Assembly: GCA_964036295.1 (NCBI GenBank)
Contig: OZ038464.1
Location: forward strand, 1,058,501 to 1,122,500
DNA length: 64,000 nt
DNA from: Plumapathes pennacea
Taxonomy: Eukaryota; Cnidaria; Anthozoa; Antipatharia; Myriopathidae
Reading direction: 5' to 3'
This document shows, piece after piece, positions 1-10,981 of the stretch (positions within the stretch are counted from its first letter, which is position 1; every line of letters begins with the position of its first letter). The position numbers were made by a program, and so were the translations under genes. The notes below the pieces were generated by a model that had not been told where the DNA came from, did not search any database, and saw only the letters and a list, made by a program, of their open reading frames with translations.

Positions 1-1263
1 AGACCTGGCTTTGTGTTTGTTCAAGCTGTCATGAAACAGGTGAGTATTGTCTCTGAAAAAAGGATCATGACGCGTCATCAAACAGAGTTGATGTTTTTAA
101 GCTAACGGTTTGAGAAATTAAAGTTCTTCAGTAAACTGGGAGAGTAGGAATAGATAAAGGGAGAATACTTTAGGAGAATAAGATATCAACTAATTCTGTA
201 AATTATTGTTTGCGACCTGATGCTATATTCTGCTAAGCTAGACGATGCATCCGCGTTATTCCCATTTCGTTATATTCAATCGAGAGATTCCTTTTTTCTG
301 GGCTAATATCGTCAGCGCATACTTTTAAACCAAAAGATATGGATTCATTTTTGTTACCCACATCAAATGCTGTCCTAGAATGTTGTTAAAATACTTTTAG
401 GAAAATCGAAAAAAAGATCAGGAATATCCCATAAATATAACACCCTTTAGGACTTGTAAATATTTAATCGTATCCTCCACCGCCGGCTTCCACTAGTCCT
501 TTTCGTTGTGTGTCTCTCTCTTTCTTTATTTGATTTGTTAAATCTTAGTCTTGAGTAGTCAAATTTCATCTTTTGTCAAAGCAAAACAGCCCTTGTAAAA
601 TTAAAAGATTTCGTATTTTTGCAGCACAACAGTTGCTTCGACCACTGGAAAGATGGCGCGCGGATCTCTGGAGTGTTTCGCATCCAGGAAGACAGTAACA
701 ACCCTTTTGACGTGTACTGCGACTTCGGTTCCGAGTCCAGATGGGTCTGGACCCTAGTTATGTCCCAAAGCCACAAAAACAGAGCGATGACAGAGTTCAA
801 ATCAACGCCGTTTTATACAAACGCGCCGGTGAACGAAGAAAATCCGAACTGGGAGGCTTACAGACTCTCATTCGAGAAGATGAAATATCTGAAGTCCCAG
901 TCCACTCACTGGCGCGTCACCTGCAGTTTTCCCGCGCACGGCGTGGACTACACTGATTACGCGCGAGCCAAGCTCACAGAGTTCGACCCTCTGAGTTTTC
1001 GGGGAGGGAATGTTTGTAAAAAAGTCGAACACATGAATGTGCGAGGGCACAGCTGCACAGGATGTACGAGTAATTGGTGGCAGAAATCTTCTAATTATTT
1101 TCTTTGTCACGACAGCTCTTTTAACAGTTGTGAGTTTGGAAGCACCGCTGGACATGTGTCCAGTGAAGACAACTTCGGGTTTTACCGCACCACAAACCCC
1201 AAGTTCCGTTGCTCCAGCAGCGACGATTCCAGCACAAATCACTGGTTTGGAAGACGCGTGTGA
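1..1263 (+). CDS. Locus 1: PAN/Apple + fibrinogen-like secreted protein, 5'-partial
   Basis: Only the last 13 codons of exon 1 (1-39, ending VMKQ) are in the window. The donor GTGAGT starts at 40. The 585-bp intron ends in TTTTTGCAG, and exon 2 runs 625-1263 in phase 0 (212 residues, stop TGA). Exon 2 opens with HNSCFDHW, shorter than the THKSC or PHKSC opening of most siblings and shared with locus 10. The fibrinogen-like signature is present (VYCDFG, then WVWTL), but the usual ETGW reads ESRW. An extra cysteine occurs in FLCHDSS, again shared only with locus 10. The intron is of the same lineage as those of loci 4 and 10, so this locus belongs to that subfamily and its exon 1 probably starts with the MLTHRTK-type signal peptide (inference). 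No frameshift or internal stop is seen. Confidence 0.85.
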
Positions 1264-3180
1264 GGAGCCGAGGCGGCGGATATTGCTCAAGAAACTCTGT
1301 TACAGCTGAGCATTTTATTAAAAACAGAAGTTTTCAAAAAAGCAGAAACCACGAACTCCTGTAATCAACTGCAATATGCACTGTTTTAACAACACAGTCA
1401 AATGAAACCTAAGAATTTATCACTCGGCATTTGTCGCACTTTTCAGTGAAATTAAATAGTTGAAGGTTTTAAGCTTTTTTCTTTTTTCCTTTTTTCTTAA
1501 CCAGCCTACTGTATAAATTACTGTAAATATTTCACTAGTGACGTCACTGAACGTCTTTGCGTTATGTCAAAAGCGTGATATCACGGCCGATTGTAAAACT
1601 GAGGGAGTTTTCACATAGTTAATAAAAATTGCTTCAAAACTCGGTGTAAAAGCACCGGAAAACGAGTCTTTACTTACCGCTTAAAGTGAGTTTCGAGGCA
1701 ACCCGGCACCACACTGCTGTGCTCTTATCTGACGTCACGGCCTCACGACACATTGGGCATTTACCTCTTTTAACCCAAGCCCCATGGGAAAACTCGTCCC
1801 TGTGTCCACAGATAACCCAATCGATGGGGTCTCGGGCGAGTGTTTGACGTTATAAGAGTTGGAACGGGAATGTTTATACACGAATAATGCATCAAATATT
1901 GAAATAAAATGAACGAAACTTACCTAGTGTGTTTACCTGCGCATATTACAAACTCCCACGTAAAACGGAAGGATTGGCCTGCGTCACTTGAATTGCCAAG
2001 GTGACGCTCACACTTTAAGATTAAATTTTTACCAGCTCACACCCAAGCGTCTCGAGAGACACTTCGGCGCAACCATTCAGAAGAAAATGTGCGAGTGACG
2101 AATTAAAGTGATTGTGGATAAAAGCCTGTTTTCCACGCGTGGAGACCAAGTGGCAAGAGATATGCGTCAGAAGCACGAGGAAAAGGATTGTTTTATTTCT
2201 GCTCACGATTGTGTCGAGTCTGATTTCAATCTCTACATTTTTTGCCGCCAAAAGGCCGAGAGAAAAGATTTCTGTGGTTAATCCTGGGTTAGCTTAATCG
2301 ATCTTTGAACAACACGGCACGACAGATGTATTGCTTCAGCGAGCAAGATTAAACAAATAAAAATTGTAAAGGTAAACATATATCGGAGCACAAAGAACCC
2401 ACTCATTGAAAGCAAGCCAAGAACTGATGATTACGAATGCCAAATGTTTGTCTGTTCTATAAGACTGGAACCGACTCCCCAGTGTACTAAGCCCGGTCAA
2501 GTAAAATGTATTTGGCGCCCTATCTACTATATTGACGCGTACCAGTGCAGCATAGTCGAGCGTTTCGTGTGATTCTACCGGGACTTATAAATTAGAGCCC
2601 ACATAATTTTCTTTTTGCAACCTGGGGCCAATTCAATAAAGCATTTACAAGTGTATTTTACAAGTTGGACTAATTCCTCTGCATGTTAAAACAGACTTTA
2701 GTCCAATATCATGGCCAAAAACTGTTACAGTTATGCAGGTGAGACCGGTATCTGTAATGTTTTGCAGACCTTTGCTTGATCATTTAGTGATCTTTGAATA
2801 ATGGTCCAACTTGTAAAATACACGTGTAAATATTTATTGAATTGGTCCCTGCGTTTCCGATAAGGCTCCGGTCGCACTCGTAACTTTAACGACATTACTA
2901 TCGACATTTGCATCATTTGTAGCGCAAACAGCGCTTGTCACCAGACATATATGTCGGCAAGTTGCTACCAAACATTAAAGAAGCCGTCATACTGCTCTCA
3001 ATGATGAGTTATTGTCGGCTAAACTTCCTAGTGCGACCGGGTCCTAATTTACAACTCGTGCACGCAATTTTCAAGTATATTATTCATTTCTGCTCTTATT
3101 TTGGGAAGCGACTTTTCGCCAAAGGAAGCAATTTACAAAAAAGTGATCCAACTAACATTTCATATTTAATCATAATTATT

Positions 3181-3463
3181 TATTTTGACTTCGTCGGCGT
3201 TGAGAAAGTAGTGTATAATGAATCGACTAAGGGCCGATGTGTAAAAAAGAGTTTGAAGCGGACGTTTGGAGTGCTAGCCACTAGCTGGCACAAGAGTCAT
3301 TATGTTATTTCGAACTGAGAGTCAATGACCATTATCGCGATTTCGTCGCAATATGTAATTGCTCTCGAGGTTCTTTCAAGAATCAACTGTATTGCCTACA
3401 GGCTTTATGCCGTTTGAATTATTAATTCGCATAAACAAATATAACAGAGCTGCAGCGAAATAG
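3181..3463 (+). pseudogene. Decayed coding-like segment of unknown protein (copy 1 of 5)
   Basis: Reading + strand frames, pieces such as YNESTKGRCVK, NDHYRDFVAI and MPFELLIRINKYN recur in all five copies (here, 7816-8128, 18785-19090, 33964-34276, 60690-60967), but each copy has different frameshifts or stops. In four of the five the segment ends at an in-frame TAG after AAAK or a close variant. The pattern suggests a once-coding exon carried passively inside the intergenic module. I do not recognise the protein family. An alternative is that it is part of an old transposable element. Confidence 0.35.
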
Positions 3464-3707
3464 TGTAGCAAATGATGTGCAGCTATAAAAGTGCAATCAT
3501 TATAAGAATTTTGTGGCCATTGAGTTACAGTCATCAGTAACATGGCCACACAAAAGTTTTAGGCGCGGATCTAACATTAATTTCGTATGTAATTACCTCG
3601 TTGACTTGCCTCTATTTCGACACCAATCCCAGTTTAACATAAAAATGGGTTTGATTTACATGAAACTGAAAAAGTTAAAATGGAACTAAATGATTCACAC
3701 TACTGAA

Positions 3708-3710
<3 letters not shown>

Positions 3711-3747
<37 letters not shown>

Positions 3748-4080
3748 TATATAGACACGAGTGTTTTACTGGAAAATATACCGTGCGTAAAATCCATACG
3801 AAACTACATCCGGGACCCCAATGGCGTATTTTCCATATCCTCACTAGTGAGGATATCGTTGGCATCACTTCCCGCTTTTGCACGGTTGTTTGTGCAATTT
3901 CTCGTGAAACACTCGTGTCTAATATAATAAAAAGAAAATTACACGGCGGCTTGAAGATATGGATTTTATTTTCTCGTGGTAAAAACAATATTTTACTCAC
4001 TCGCGAAGCGCTCGTTCATAAAATATTGTTTTTACCACTCGAAAATAAAATTCATATCTTCAAGCCGCCGTGTAATATCC
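3711..4080. mobile_element. Two adjacent palindromic MITE-like elements inserted in module gamma
   Basis: This ~370-bp insert is absent from the equivalent positions near 19335 and 61185, where the two flanks (CACTACTGAAAAA and ATTCTTACACTTCGG) are directly joined. It begins with a (TA)n tract. One element is bounded by inverted copies of TAGACACGAGTGTTT at 3752-3766 and 3907-3921. A second lies at 3938-4076, where arms of about 60 bp starting ATTACACGGCGGCTTGAAG form a near-perfect hairpin around a CGCGAAGCG centre. Neither encodes a protein. A related but damaged copy of the second element is at about 46205-46320. Confidence 0.75.
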
Positions 4081-5160
4081 TCTATATATTCTTCCACTTC
4101 GGTACATAAATGAGGCAATGAATATGATGTATTAAACATCTGTTTACAACCAATTAACTGTCTGGAACACAAAATCAATTAAGAAGTTGATCGTCAAACA
4201 GTCAAGAAACCCCGCAAACGGTGCTAAGGTTACTTCTTAAATTAACCTGGTGTTTATCTCTCGAGTAATTAACAAAATTATACAAGTTTTAGTTTTAACT
4301 TTTAGTTTCAACATTTTCCATTAGTCAAATTTGTTTATACAGAACTCAGACTAAAAGGTATTTTACAATTATACCGATGTAAACCTAAAAATTGGTGTTA
4401 TTATTATGACTATTATTATGATTAAAGTAACGTCAAGATGGGAACACAAAAATGAGAACCATGAAAAAAAAAATTAACGACAATCAAACACCGACGGCCA
4501 GGGCTTTTTTTCCCGTCTTAGTATGGCCACGTATCGCGTTTAAAAAAAGATCACGAAATTTGATGCCAGCTCATATTTGTGTGGTGTCATATTTCATCCC
4601 TACCCTCCCTTCCCCCACCTCCCCATAACGGCCACCTCAGTACAACGGACAGTAACTCCTTTGTCCCCGGGTATCTGTTTTAGAGAGGTTCAACTGTAAC
4701 TGAAGAATATCTCGTTTGTTTTGTTTTCTGGTCTGATTAAGCATACCCAAAAAATTATTAAACAAAGAAAACAAACTATTAACTAGAAGAAAAAGTAATT
4801 ACTATCGCAAACGTTGAAAAATAAAACTACCGACCTGATATAAAAATATCAGAATGTGTGTGTATCAGAATGTGTATCCAAACACATTCGCAAACACTGC
4901 ACTCAGTGAGCACATAATAAATTTGGCCGCTATACTTACTTGTTTTATCCTTCTGTTAAAAACATCGAATCTCACTTAGAAAACAATTAGTACAATCTAT
5001 AAACATGTTTGAAAACACCGAACGTATTATTGACCAATATTTACATACAGCCAATCATGCCGCCTTCTGTAGTGCCAAATCAAATTATCATCGGCCGGAG
5101 CCACCTACAAAATTTTGAAATAACAGAGCCCATAACTTTCTAAACCCACTGTATAGAAAG

Positions 5161-5206
5161 TATAAACTGACTAACTGAGAGGCTATTTCACAACTCGTTC
5201 TTCAAC
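5161..5206 (+). promoter_or_regulatory. Putative core promoter and short 5' UTR of locus 2
   Basis: TATAAA lies at 5161-5166, 46 bp before the start codon. It is followed by a block (CTATTTCACAACTCGTTCTT) conserved directly before the ATG in loci 2, 5, 7, 12 and 14. The same TATAAA spacing occurs at locus 5. This predicts a very short 5' UTR. It is inferred from position and conservation, with no transcript evidence. Confidence 0.4.
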
Positions 5207-6496
5207 ATGTCGTACAATCGCGCAAAACTATTGGTTTTTCTCCTCCTCACCTCGTTGCCATTTTCGTTCCAACAATCTTGCGGTTTTTTCAGCGGTGTTA
5301 AGGTTCACAACTACGCGCTGCTTGGTTACAGCTTCGACTCCATCAACACAGGAGATTCGCTTTCTTGTGCTCATCGCTGTTTGTCTCACGACCTGTGCAA
5401 GTCCTACAACTACGCCCTGTCCGGAGCACAGCAAGGTTTGTGTGAACTCAACAGTGCGGGGAGGGACGCTTCAAAGCCTCTCCAGTACAGACCTGGCTTT
5501 GTGTTTGTCGGAGCAGTCCCGAAACAGGTGAGTAGCGTCTCTGAAATATGATCGAAAAAATGAAGACAAATTTCGAAATTCACTCGACCCATTTTGTCAA
5601 AAGAATGAATATTTTTAGCCTGAAGTTTTATATTTCGTTACGAACATCAAACGCCATATTATCTTGAGAGCGCTGTTAGAAAGGATTTTGAAAAATCAGC
5701 TCAGCAATATCGCAAAGTAAAATTACTACCCTTTAAGTGTTGTTAATAATTAATAGTATACTTCCATGCCTTTTCAACTAAGGGCTCTTATAGACCTTGC
5801 TTGCCTTAGAAATGACAATGAACCTTTTTCTTTTTTTTTTTTTTTTTTCAGAAAAACACCCACAAGAGTTGTTTCGACCACTGGAAAGATGGAGCGCGGA
5901 TCTCTGGAACGTTTCGCATCCAGGAAGACAGTAACAACCCTTTTGACGTGTACTGCGACTTCGGCTCAGAGACCGGTTGGGTCTGGACATTAGTCATGTC
6001 CCAAAGCCACAAAAACAGAGCGATGTCAGAGTTCAGATCAACGCCGTTTTCCACAAACTCTCCGGTGGACGCAGAAAATCCGAACTGGGAGGCTTACAGA
6101 CTCTCACTCGAGAACATGAAACATCTGAAGTCCCAGTCCACTCACTGGCGCGCCACCTGCAGTTTTCCCGCGCACGGCGTGGACTACACAGACTACGTGC
6201 GAGCCAAGTTCACAGAGTTCGACCCTCTGACTTTTCGAGGATGGAAAGTTTGTAAGAAAGTCGAACGCATGAATGTGCGAGGGCACAAGTGTACAGGATG
6301 TACGAGTGTTTGGTGGCAGAAGTCTAATATTTCTCTTCACCACGACAGCTTCAAGAACTGGTGTGAATTTGGAAGAACCACTGGATCTGTGGTCAATGAA
6401 GACAACTTCGGGTTTTACTCGATCACAAACCCCGAGTTCCGATGCTCAAGCAGCAACAGTTCCAACACAAATCACTGGTTTGGAAGACGCGCGTGA
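5207..6496 (+). CDS. Locus 2: secreted PAN/Apple + fibrinogen-like protein, complete
   Basis: Exon 1 is 5207-5527 (107 codons) and exon 2 is 5852-6496 (214 residues plus TGA), joined in phase 0 across a 324-bp intron (CAG|GTGAGT, TTTTCAG|AAA). Residues 1-21 form a signal peptide (RAKLLVFLLLTSLPFSF). Residues 25-101 form a PAN/Apple-like domain with cysteines at 25, 54, 58, 64 and 79 (pattern CAHRC, C-KSYNY, LCELN). Exon 2 starts with C114-FDHW and shows the N-terminal fibrinogen-domain signature ISGTFRI, VYCDFG (C142) and GWVWTL. The C-terminal half is divergent: CTGCTSVWWQ, then CEFG, FRCSSS and terminal NHWFGRRA. PAN and FReD modules usually bind proteins or glycans, so an extracellular recognition or matrix role is plausible but not shown. 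From memory, coral proteins named skeletal organic matrix protein 5-like have a similar outline; this needs checking. Confidence 0.9.
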
Positions 6497-8196
6497 GAAA
6501 GCTCAAAGAACTGTTTTGGAGATTTTAGTTTCAGCTAAGGCTATTTAAAACCTTGTGTAGATTTCTCGTATAAAAGAGTAGCACCAGTTTGTTTGTTGTA
6601 AATAATGGAACGATTCCCGAGGAAAGGGAAGTGGGGTTGGAGGGGGGCATTTTTATTGTTTTCCAGAGCGATCCTCTGTACCTCAATGTTTATCTTGAAG
6701 ACGTCAACACCAAGCACCACCCATATATACCCCAAACCCCCTTCCCTCCAAAAAAAAAAAAAAAAAAAAAAAAAGACAATGAAACAGTGGAGGTACTTTT
6801 AGCTGTTAGTCTAATACGGAAAATGTAAAATGATTTCTTTTTTGTTATTATTTTGACTTTGTGAACACAAGAAGAGATAAAGTGAAGCAGGTAGATCTCC
6901 ATAAAACTGTGTAAGCATCAAGTTGTGTTGTTGGTTTTGCTATATGCCAGTCTGCGCCTGCGCATATTGCAAACTCCCACCCAAAACGGGAGGATTGGCC
7001 TGCGTTACTTGAATTGCTAAGATGACGATGCGAAAATTAGCTGGGCTCACACTTTTAAGATTAAACTTTTACCAGCTCACACCCAAGTGTCTCGAGAGAC
7101 ACTTCTTCTAACCATTCAGAAGGAAGAATGTGCGAGTGACGAAATTAAAGTGATTGTGGGATTAAAGCCTGTTTTCCACGCATGGAGACCAAGTGGCAAG
7201 AGATATGCGTCAGAAGCACGAGGAAAAGGAATTTTTTATTTCTGCTCACGATTGTGTCGAGTCTGATTTCAATCTCTACATTTTTTGCCGCCAAAAGGCC
7301 GAGAGAAAAGATTTCCATAGTTAATCCTGGGTTAGTTTAATCGATCTTTGAACAACACGGCACGACAGATGTATTGCTCCAGCGAGCAAGATTTACAATT
7401 AAAATTGTAAAGGTAAACATATAGCGGAGCACAAACAACCCACTCATTCAAAGCAAGCCAAGAACTGATGATTACCAATCACAAATGTTTGTGTGTTATA
7501 TAAGACTGGAACCGGCTCCCAAGTGTACTAAGCCCGGTCAAGTAAAATGTATTTGGCGCCCTATCTACTATATTGACCCGTACCAGACAGTGCAGCATAG
7601 TCGAGCGTTTGGTGTGATTCTACCGGAACTTATAAATTAGAGCCCACATAATTTTCTTTTTGCAACCTGCGTTTCCAATAATTGACAATTCGTGCACGCA
7701 ATTTTCAAGTATATCATTTATCTTCTGTTCTTATTTTGGGAAGCGGCTTTTCGCCAAAGGAAGCAATTCACAAAAAAGTGATCTAACTGCCATTTCATAT
7801 CTATTATATATTATTTATTTTGACTTCGTCGGCGTTAAGAAAGTCGTGTATAATGAATCGACTAGGAGTCGATGTGTAAAACCCATACGCCGTAAAAAGT
7901 TTGAAGCTGACGTTATGAGTGCTTGCCACTCGTCGGCACAAGAGTCAATATGACATAAAGGTATTAATGGCTTTCGAACTGAGAGTCAAAGACCGTTATC
8001 GCGATTTCGTTGCAATATTTAATAGCTCTCAAAGGTTCTTTCAAGAATCAACTGTATTGCCTACAGGCTTTGTGCCATTTGAATTATTAATTCGCATAAA
8101 CAAATATAACAGAGCTGCAGCGAAATAGTGTAGGAAATTATGTGCAGCTATAACAGTGCAATCATTATAAGAATTTTGTGGCCATTGAGTTACAGT
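6497..8196. other. 3' flank of locus 2 and partial intergenic module gamma
   Basis: The first ~420 bp form the 3' flank, including an A-tract at 6750-6774, a conserved stretch ending CCATAAAACTGTGTAAGC and a GT-rich run, as expected around a polyadenylation site. From about 6930 the sequence is module gamma, including its decayed coding-like segment at 7816-8128. The module stops abruptly after GTTACAGTCAT at about 8196, where the Penelope-like element begins. Confidence 0.55.
7816..8128 (+). pseudogene. Decayed coding-like segment (copy 2 of 5)
   Basis: This is the same segment as at 3181-3463, ending in KYNRAAAK and a TAG. Here ACGTTTGGAG has become ACGTTATGAG, and small indels split the reading into two overlapping frames (7660-7953 and 7919-8128). 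It is almost identical to the copy at 33964-34276 because both lie in duplication alpha. Confidence 0.35.
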
Positions 8197-8197
8197 C

Positions 8198-9397
8198 ATG
8201 AAAAAAGGCGTCATGGAGTTACTAACTCTATGCTTGACTTCCACGTACTTCCAGTACAACGGAAAACACTACCGACAACTACACGGGACAGCAATGGGTT
8301 CACCGGTCTCCGTTATTGTAGCAGAAATTGTGATGCAACACATCGAAGAACGCGCCCTTGCAACCTACGAACAAACGCTGCCTATTTGGCTACGATACGT
8401 TGACGACACGTTTACTGCTGTACACAAAGACGACATTGACTCCTTCCACAAACACCTGAACGACCAAAACCCTGACATACAGTTCACTAAGGAAATCGAA
8501 GACAACGGAAAACTTCCGTTCTTAGATTGCCTCGTGAGCCACGACAACGACAGGCTACGAACAACAGTCTACAGAAAACCAACGCACACTGACAGACTAC
8601 TTGACCAGACTTCTTACAACCCTACTTCACACAAGGCTACCACGATCAAAACGCTGACGAAACGAGCGCAACTACTTTGTGACTCTCCCGACGACTTACT
8701 TAACGAGACCCGACACCTGGAACGCGTTTTCCAGAAGAACGACTACGACCCTAACTTTGTCAAACGCAACATTCACAAGAACACCGCACCCAACGAGACA
8801 ACCGACAACGAAACCACTGACGACACAACTCCATTGACCTTGGCCACACTACCGTACATCAGAGGCACCTCTGAGACGATAGCACGTATTCTACGACCCT
8901 ACAACATCCGGGTAGCCCACAAACCCATCACGACTATACGCGACTTACTGATCAACGTAAAGGACAAAGACGAACCCATCAACAGACAGGGAATAGTATA
9001 CAGAATATCTTGTACTGACTGCAAAGCCACCTACATCGGTGAAACTGGCATAAACCTGAACACGAGACTTACTGAACACAAACGAGCTACCAGAAACGGC
9101 GACATCAGAAATCACATTTCTGAACACCACCGACAGACTAAACACGACATCAACTGGGACTCTGCTGAATGCATCAGCCACAGTACCAACTACTACCAAC
9201 GACTTACACTGGAAAGCTGGTACACAAACTTAGAACGGAAACCTCTCAACAGATGCCAACAATTACCGGCACCTTACAAACGACTGATAGATGACATCAA
9301 ACGCAACCGAACGAACAATAGACTAATCAACAGGACAAAAGAACATCAACTGACATTAACAACATCAACACTACCAAGCCGACTCGACCAACCATAG
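8198..9397 (+). CDS. Penelope-like reverse transcriptase (C-terminal part) with GIY-YIG endonuclease
   Basis: The open frame of 399 residues starts inside the reverse transcriptase domain. HGTAMGSPVS lies at residues 29-38, and the catalytic box RYVDDTF is at 66-72 with both aspartates. LPFLDCLV and VYRKPTHTD follow. The C-terminal GIY-YIG nuclease shows IVYRISC (266-272), a C-x2-C pair, TYIGETG (278-284), Arg290, His294 and LTLESW with a candidate catalytic Glu339. This order is diagnostic of endonuclease-bearing Penelope-like elements, which use the nuclease and reverse transcriptase for insertion. The first ATG is not the native start, since the 5' part of the gene is absent. The frame has no internal stop, so the copy is fairly young, but it is unlikely to be autonomous. 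Confidence 0.85.
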   Translation: MKKGVMELLTLCLTSTYFQYNGKHYRQLHGTAMGSPVSVIVAEIVMQHIEERALATYEQTLPIWLRYVDDTFTAVHKDDIDSFHKHLNDQNPDIQFTKEIEDNGKLPFLDCLVSHDNDRLRTTVYRKPTHTDRLLDQTSYNPTSHKATTIKTLTKRAQLLCDSPDDLLNETRHLERVFQKNDYDPNFVKRNIHKNTAPNETTDNETTDDTTPLTLATLPYIRGTSETIARILRPYNIRVAHKPITTIRDLLINVKDKDEPINRQGIVYRISCTDCKATYIGETGINLNTRLTEHKRATRNGDIRNHISEHHRQTKHDINWDSAECISHSTNYYQRLTLESWYTNLERKPLNRCQQLPAPYKRLIDDIKRNRTNNRLINRTKEHQLTLTTSTLPSRLDQP

Positions 9398-9473
9398 GGC
9401 GACATAACGGACCAATCACTTCTACGACCAGAGACATATATACCGCCATCTGACGAATACTTTTCACTTGACT

Positions 9474-9508
9474 CTGAAGACGACTTCCGCTCAGGTAGTC
9501 GAAACGTC
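9474..9508 (+). ncRNA. Hammerhead-ribozyme-like motif in Penelope 3' region
   Basis: CTGAAGA (9474-9480) fits the core CUGANGA. It is followed by one extra C, a stem pairing GACTTCC (9482-9488) with GGTAGTC (9494-9500; one T-T mismatch, loop GCTCA), then GAAAC and GTC (9506-9508). Hammerhead motifs are reported for Penelope-like elements. The extra C and the mismatch suggest a degenerate or weak ribozyme. Confidence 0.35.
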
Positions 9509-10981
9509 AGTCACCAACAACAGTCTTTCTGGAGACTACTCTAACCCGGACGATCACAACCAACCTACTGTTCACACTCCTGGGTTCAAACCATTTGCCA
9601 TAGTACAGTAATTGCAACAAAATGTTTTATCGTTCTATTTCTATCACGAGCAGTCGAAACAAGAATAAGTTCTGACATTTAATTGACCGTCAACAACAAA
9701 GCACATATTCGTTTGACTACAGTTGTTCTCGTTTACAAAATAGAACCACGCTTAATAATATCATTATAATCTCTTTTTCTTTTCTCCACCTCTCTCCACT
9801 CGGGTAATATATTGCTGCAAGTTTAATTGATTCATAAAAATTGAGACTGCTGCAATATTCACTCGGTCGTTTTGAGTTAGTCTGCAGCGGTAAATAATTT
9901 GCTTCAAATACGTGTCTTTGGCGTATAATTTGTGAGAAAATTCTACTTAATAGGGCTTGATAACATATCACGTCAACGTATCGAGCAAAATAATTCTTAC
10001 CTTCAATTCTCCCGATTCTTAGAAGAGCCCCTCCTAATGCATCGCAAGCAGTCCTATGAAGTAAATACACAAAAACAAGTTTTCTCAGCTGCGTAAGTTG
10101 TCAAAGGAATGTAACAAACAATAAACAAGTGCTCTGCTGTACCGAGTGTCACTTCATTCCGCCATCTTGAATTTCCCACAAAGCAGCACGCGCTGGACTA
10201 GTCCCAGGTTCTGCTCCGCCAAGTGAGAAGATTGACAAAACTGCGACCATTATCCACCACTCGCGAAGGTCACAACTTAAGATTTTGTTTGACAGTCCAG
10301 GAGTTGGAAGTGAACACTGCTATTATGTATTAGAATGAACTCACTGAGCTCATAATCTAATTGTTAATTATGCACAGTCCCCTCTTGCGTCGTCCTATTA
10401 AGAAGAATTTGAAGTCGCACGCGAGAGCACGGCGACCCTGAGAACATGTCAATTTCAGATATTCACGTGCTTCTTTTGTCTTCTGATTAGTGTTATTGTT
10501 TCACCGACGTTGCCGTCGTGCTATCGCGTTTTATCTTAAAGTCTCTAACTTTGAAAATTTCTTTTCCCATTGATTCATTCCTGCAATAGTGGAGACATCA
10601 AACATTTCCGCATTGCAAATAAAGCAGTGACGAACAGAAGGACATCCGGGCAAAATCACATCTCAAATGAAGTAGACAAGAACATCCAATTCATTCATAT
10701 CTTGCTGTACTGGTTGCCATGCGGACCAGTTTTTTTCATATTAAAATTAAAATTACAACCAACACAAACAGGCGCCGCCGAGGTTTGGAGGCAACATTTG
10801 TCAACTACTTCTTTCCAATGCATTAAAAAGTCTGCCATGGTCTCGGAGGTTTTCCTCGGGATAAAGAATTTCAGGAGCGAGCCGCAAAGAAAACATCTGG
10901 GACCAAGATATAACTAAAAGATCAGTATTATAACAGACGGTTTGTATATTTTTACACGAAAGTGGCTTTGATTCCTCTTAC

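Larger units (their letters stand above)
1264..5206. other. Intergenic region between loci 1 and 2 (shared module plus insertions)
   Basis: The first ~370 bp resemble the 3' flanks of loci 3, 7 and 9 (short A/T-rich 3' UTR-like sequence). From about 1900 onward the sequence is the intergenic module also found upstream of loci 5 and 14. It contains a decayed coding-like segment (3181-3463), a palindromic element insertion (3711-4080) and the promoter region of locus 2. About 1500-1900 is specific to this copy, and I recognise nothing in it. Confidence 0.6.
1900..5206. repeat. Intergenic module gamma, copy upstream of locus 2
   Basis: This stretch aligns by eye with 17880-20477 and 59780-62277, which lie directly upstream of loci 5 and 14. 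Its first ~1.3 kb also aligns with 6930-8195 and 33080-34344. Landmarks in order are CTGCGCATATTACAAACTCC, the text TGTCTCGAGAGACAC, a segment reading FAAKRP, the NEST-containing coding-like segment, and a run ending at the start codon. The copies differ by small indels and insertions, so the module travelled with the downstream gene during duplication. Confidence 0.75.
8197..9610 (+). mobile_element. 5'-truncated Penelope-like retroelement, copy 1
   Basis: The element body begins where module gamma breaks off (after GTTACAGTCAT) and ends near ATTGCAACAAAATG, where module-beta-like sequence begins. It contains one long coding region (8198-9397) followed by about 210 bp of 3' sequence with a hammerhead-like motif. 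The N-terminal part of the reverse transcriptase is missing, as is common for Penelope-like copies that are 5'-truncated on insertion. No poly(A) tail is seen at its 3' end. Confidence 0.8.

Noticed and set aside
5977-6255. Second open frame across exon 2 (starting MGLDISHVPKPQ) that recurs in almost every locus
   Set aside because: It is an overlapping alternative frame of the conserved exon. It recurs because the exon is duplicated, lacks a start context and splice logic, and its differences follow those of the main frame.
7087-7102. Apparent perfect palindrome GTGTCTCGAGAGACAC
   Set aside because: It is two 7-bp arms around GA, not a perfect palindrome, and it is simply carried with the repeated intergenic module.
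9717-10070. Minus-strand frame of 117 codons after Penelope copy 1
   Set aside because: It runs through a GTAAGA donor-like site and AT-rich sequence, and paralogous copies at 26331, 35893 and 55105 are open in different frames. I could not decide on any coding frame, so it is not listed as a gene.
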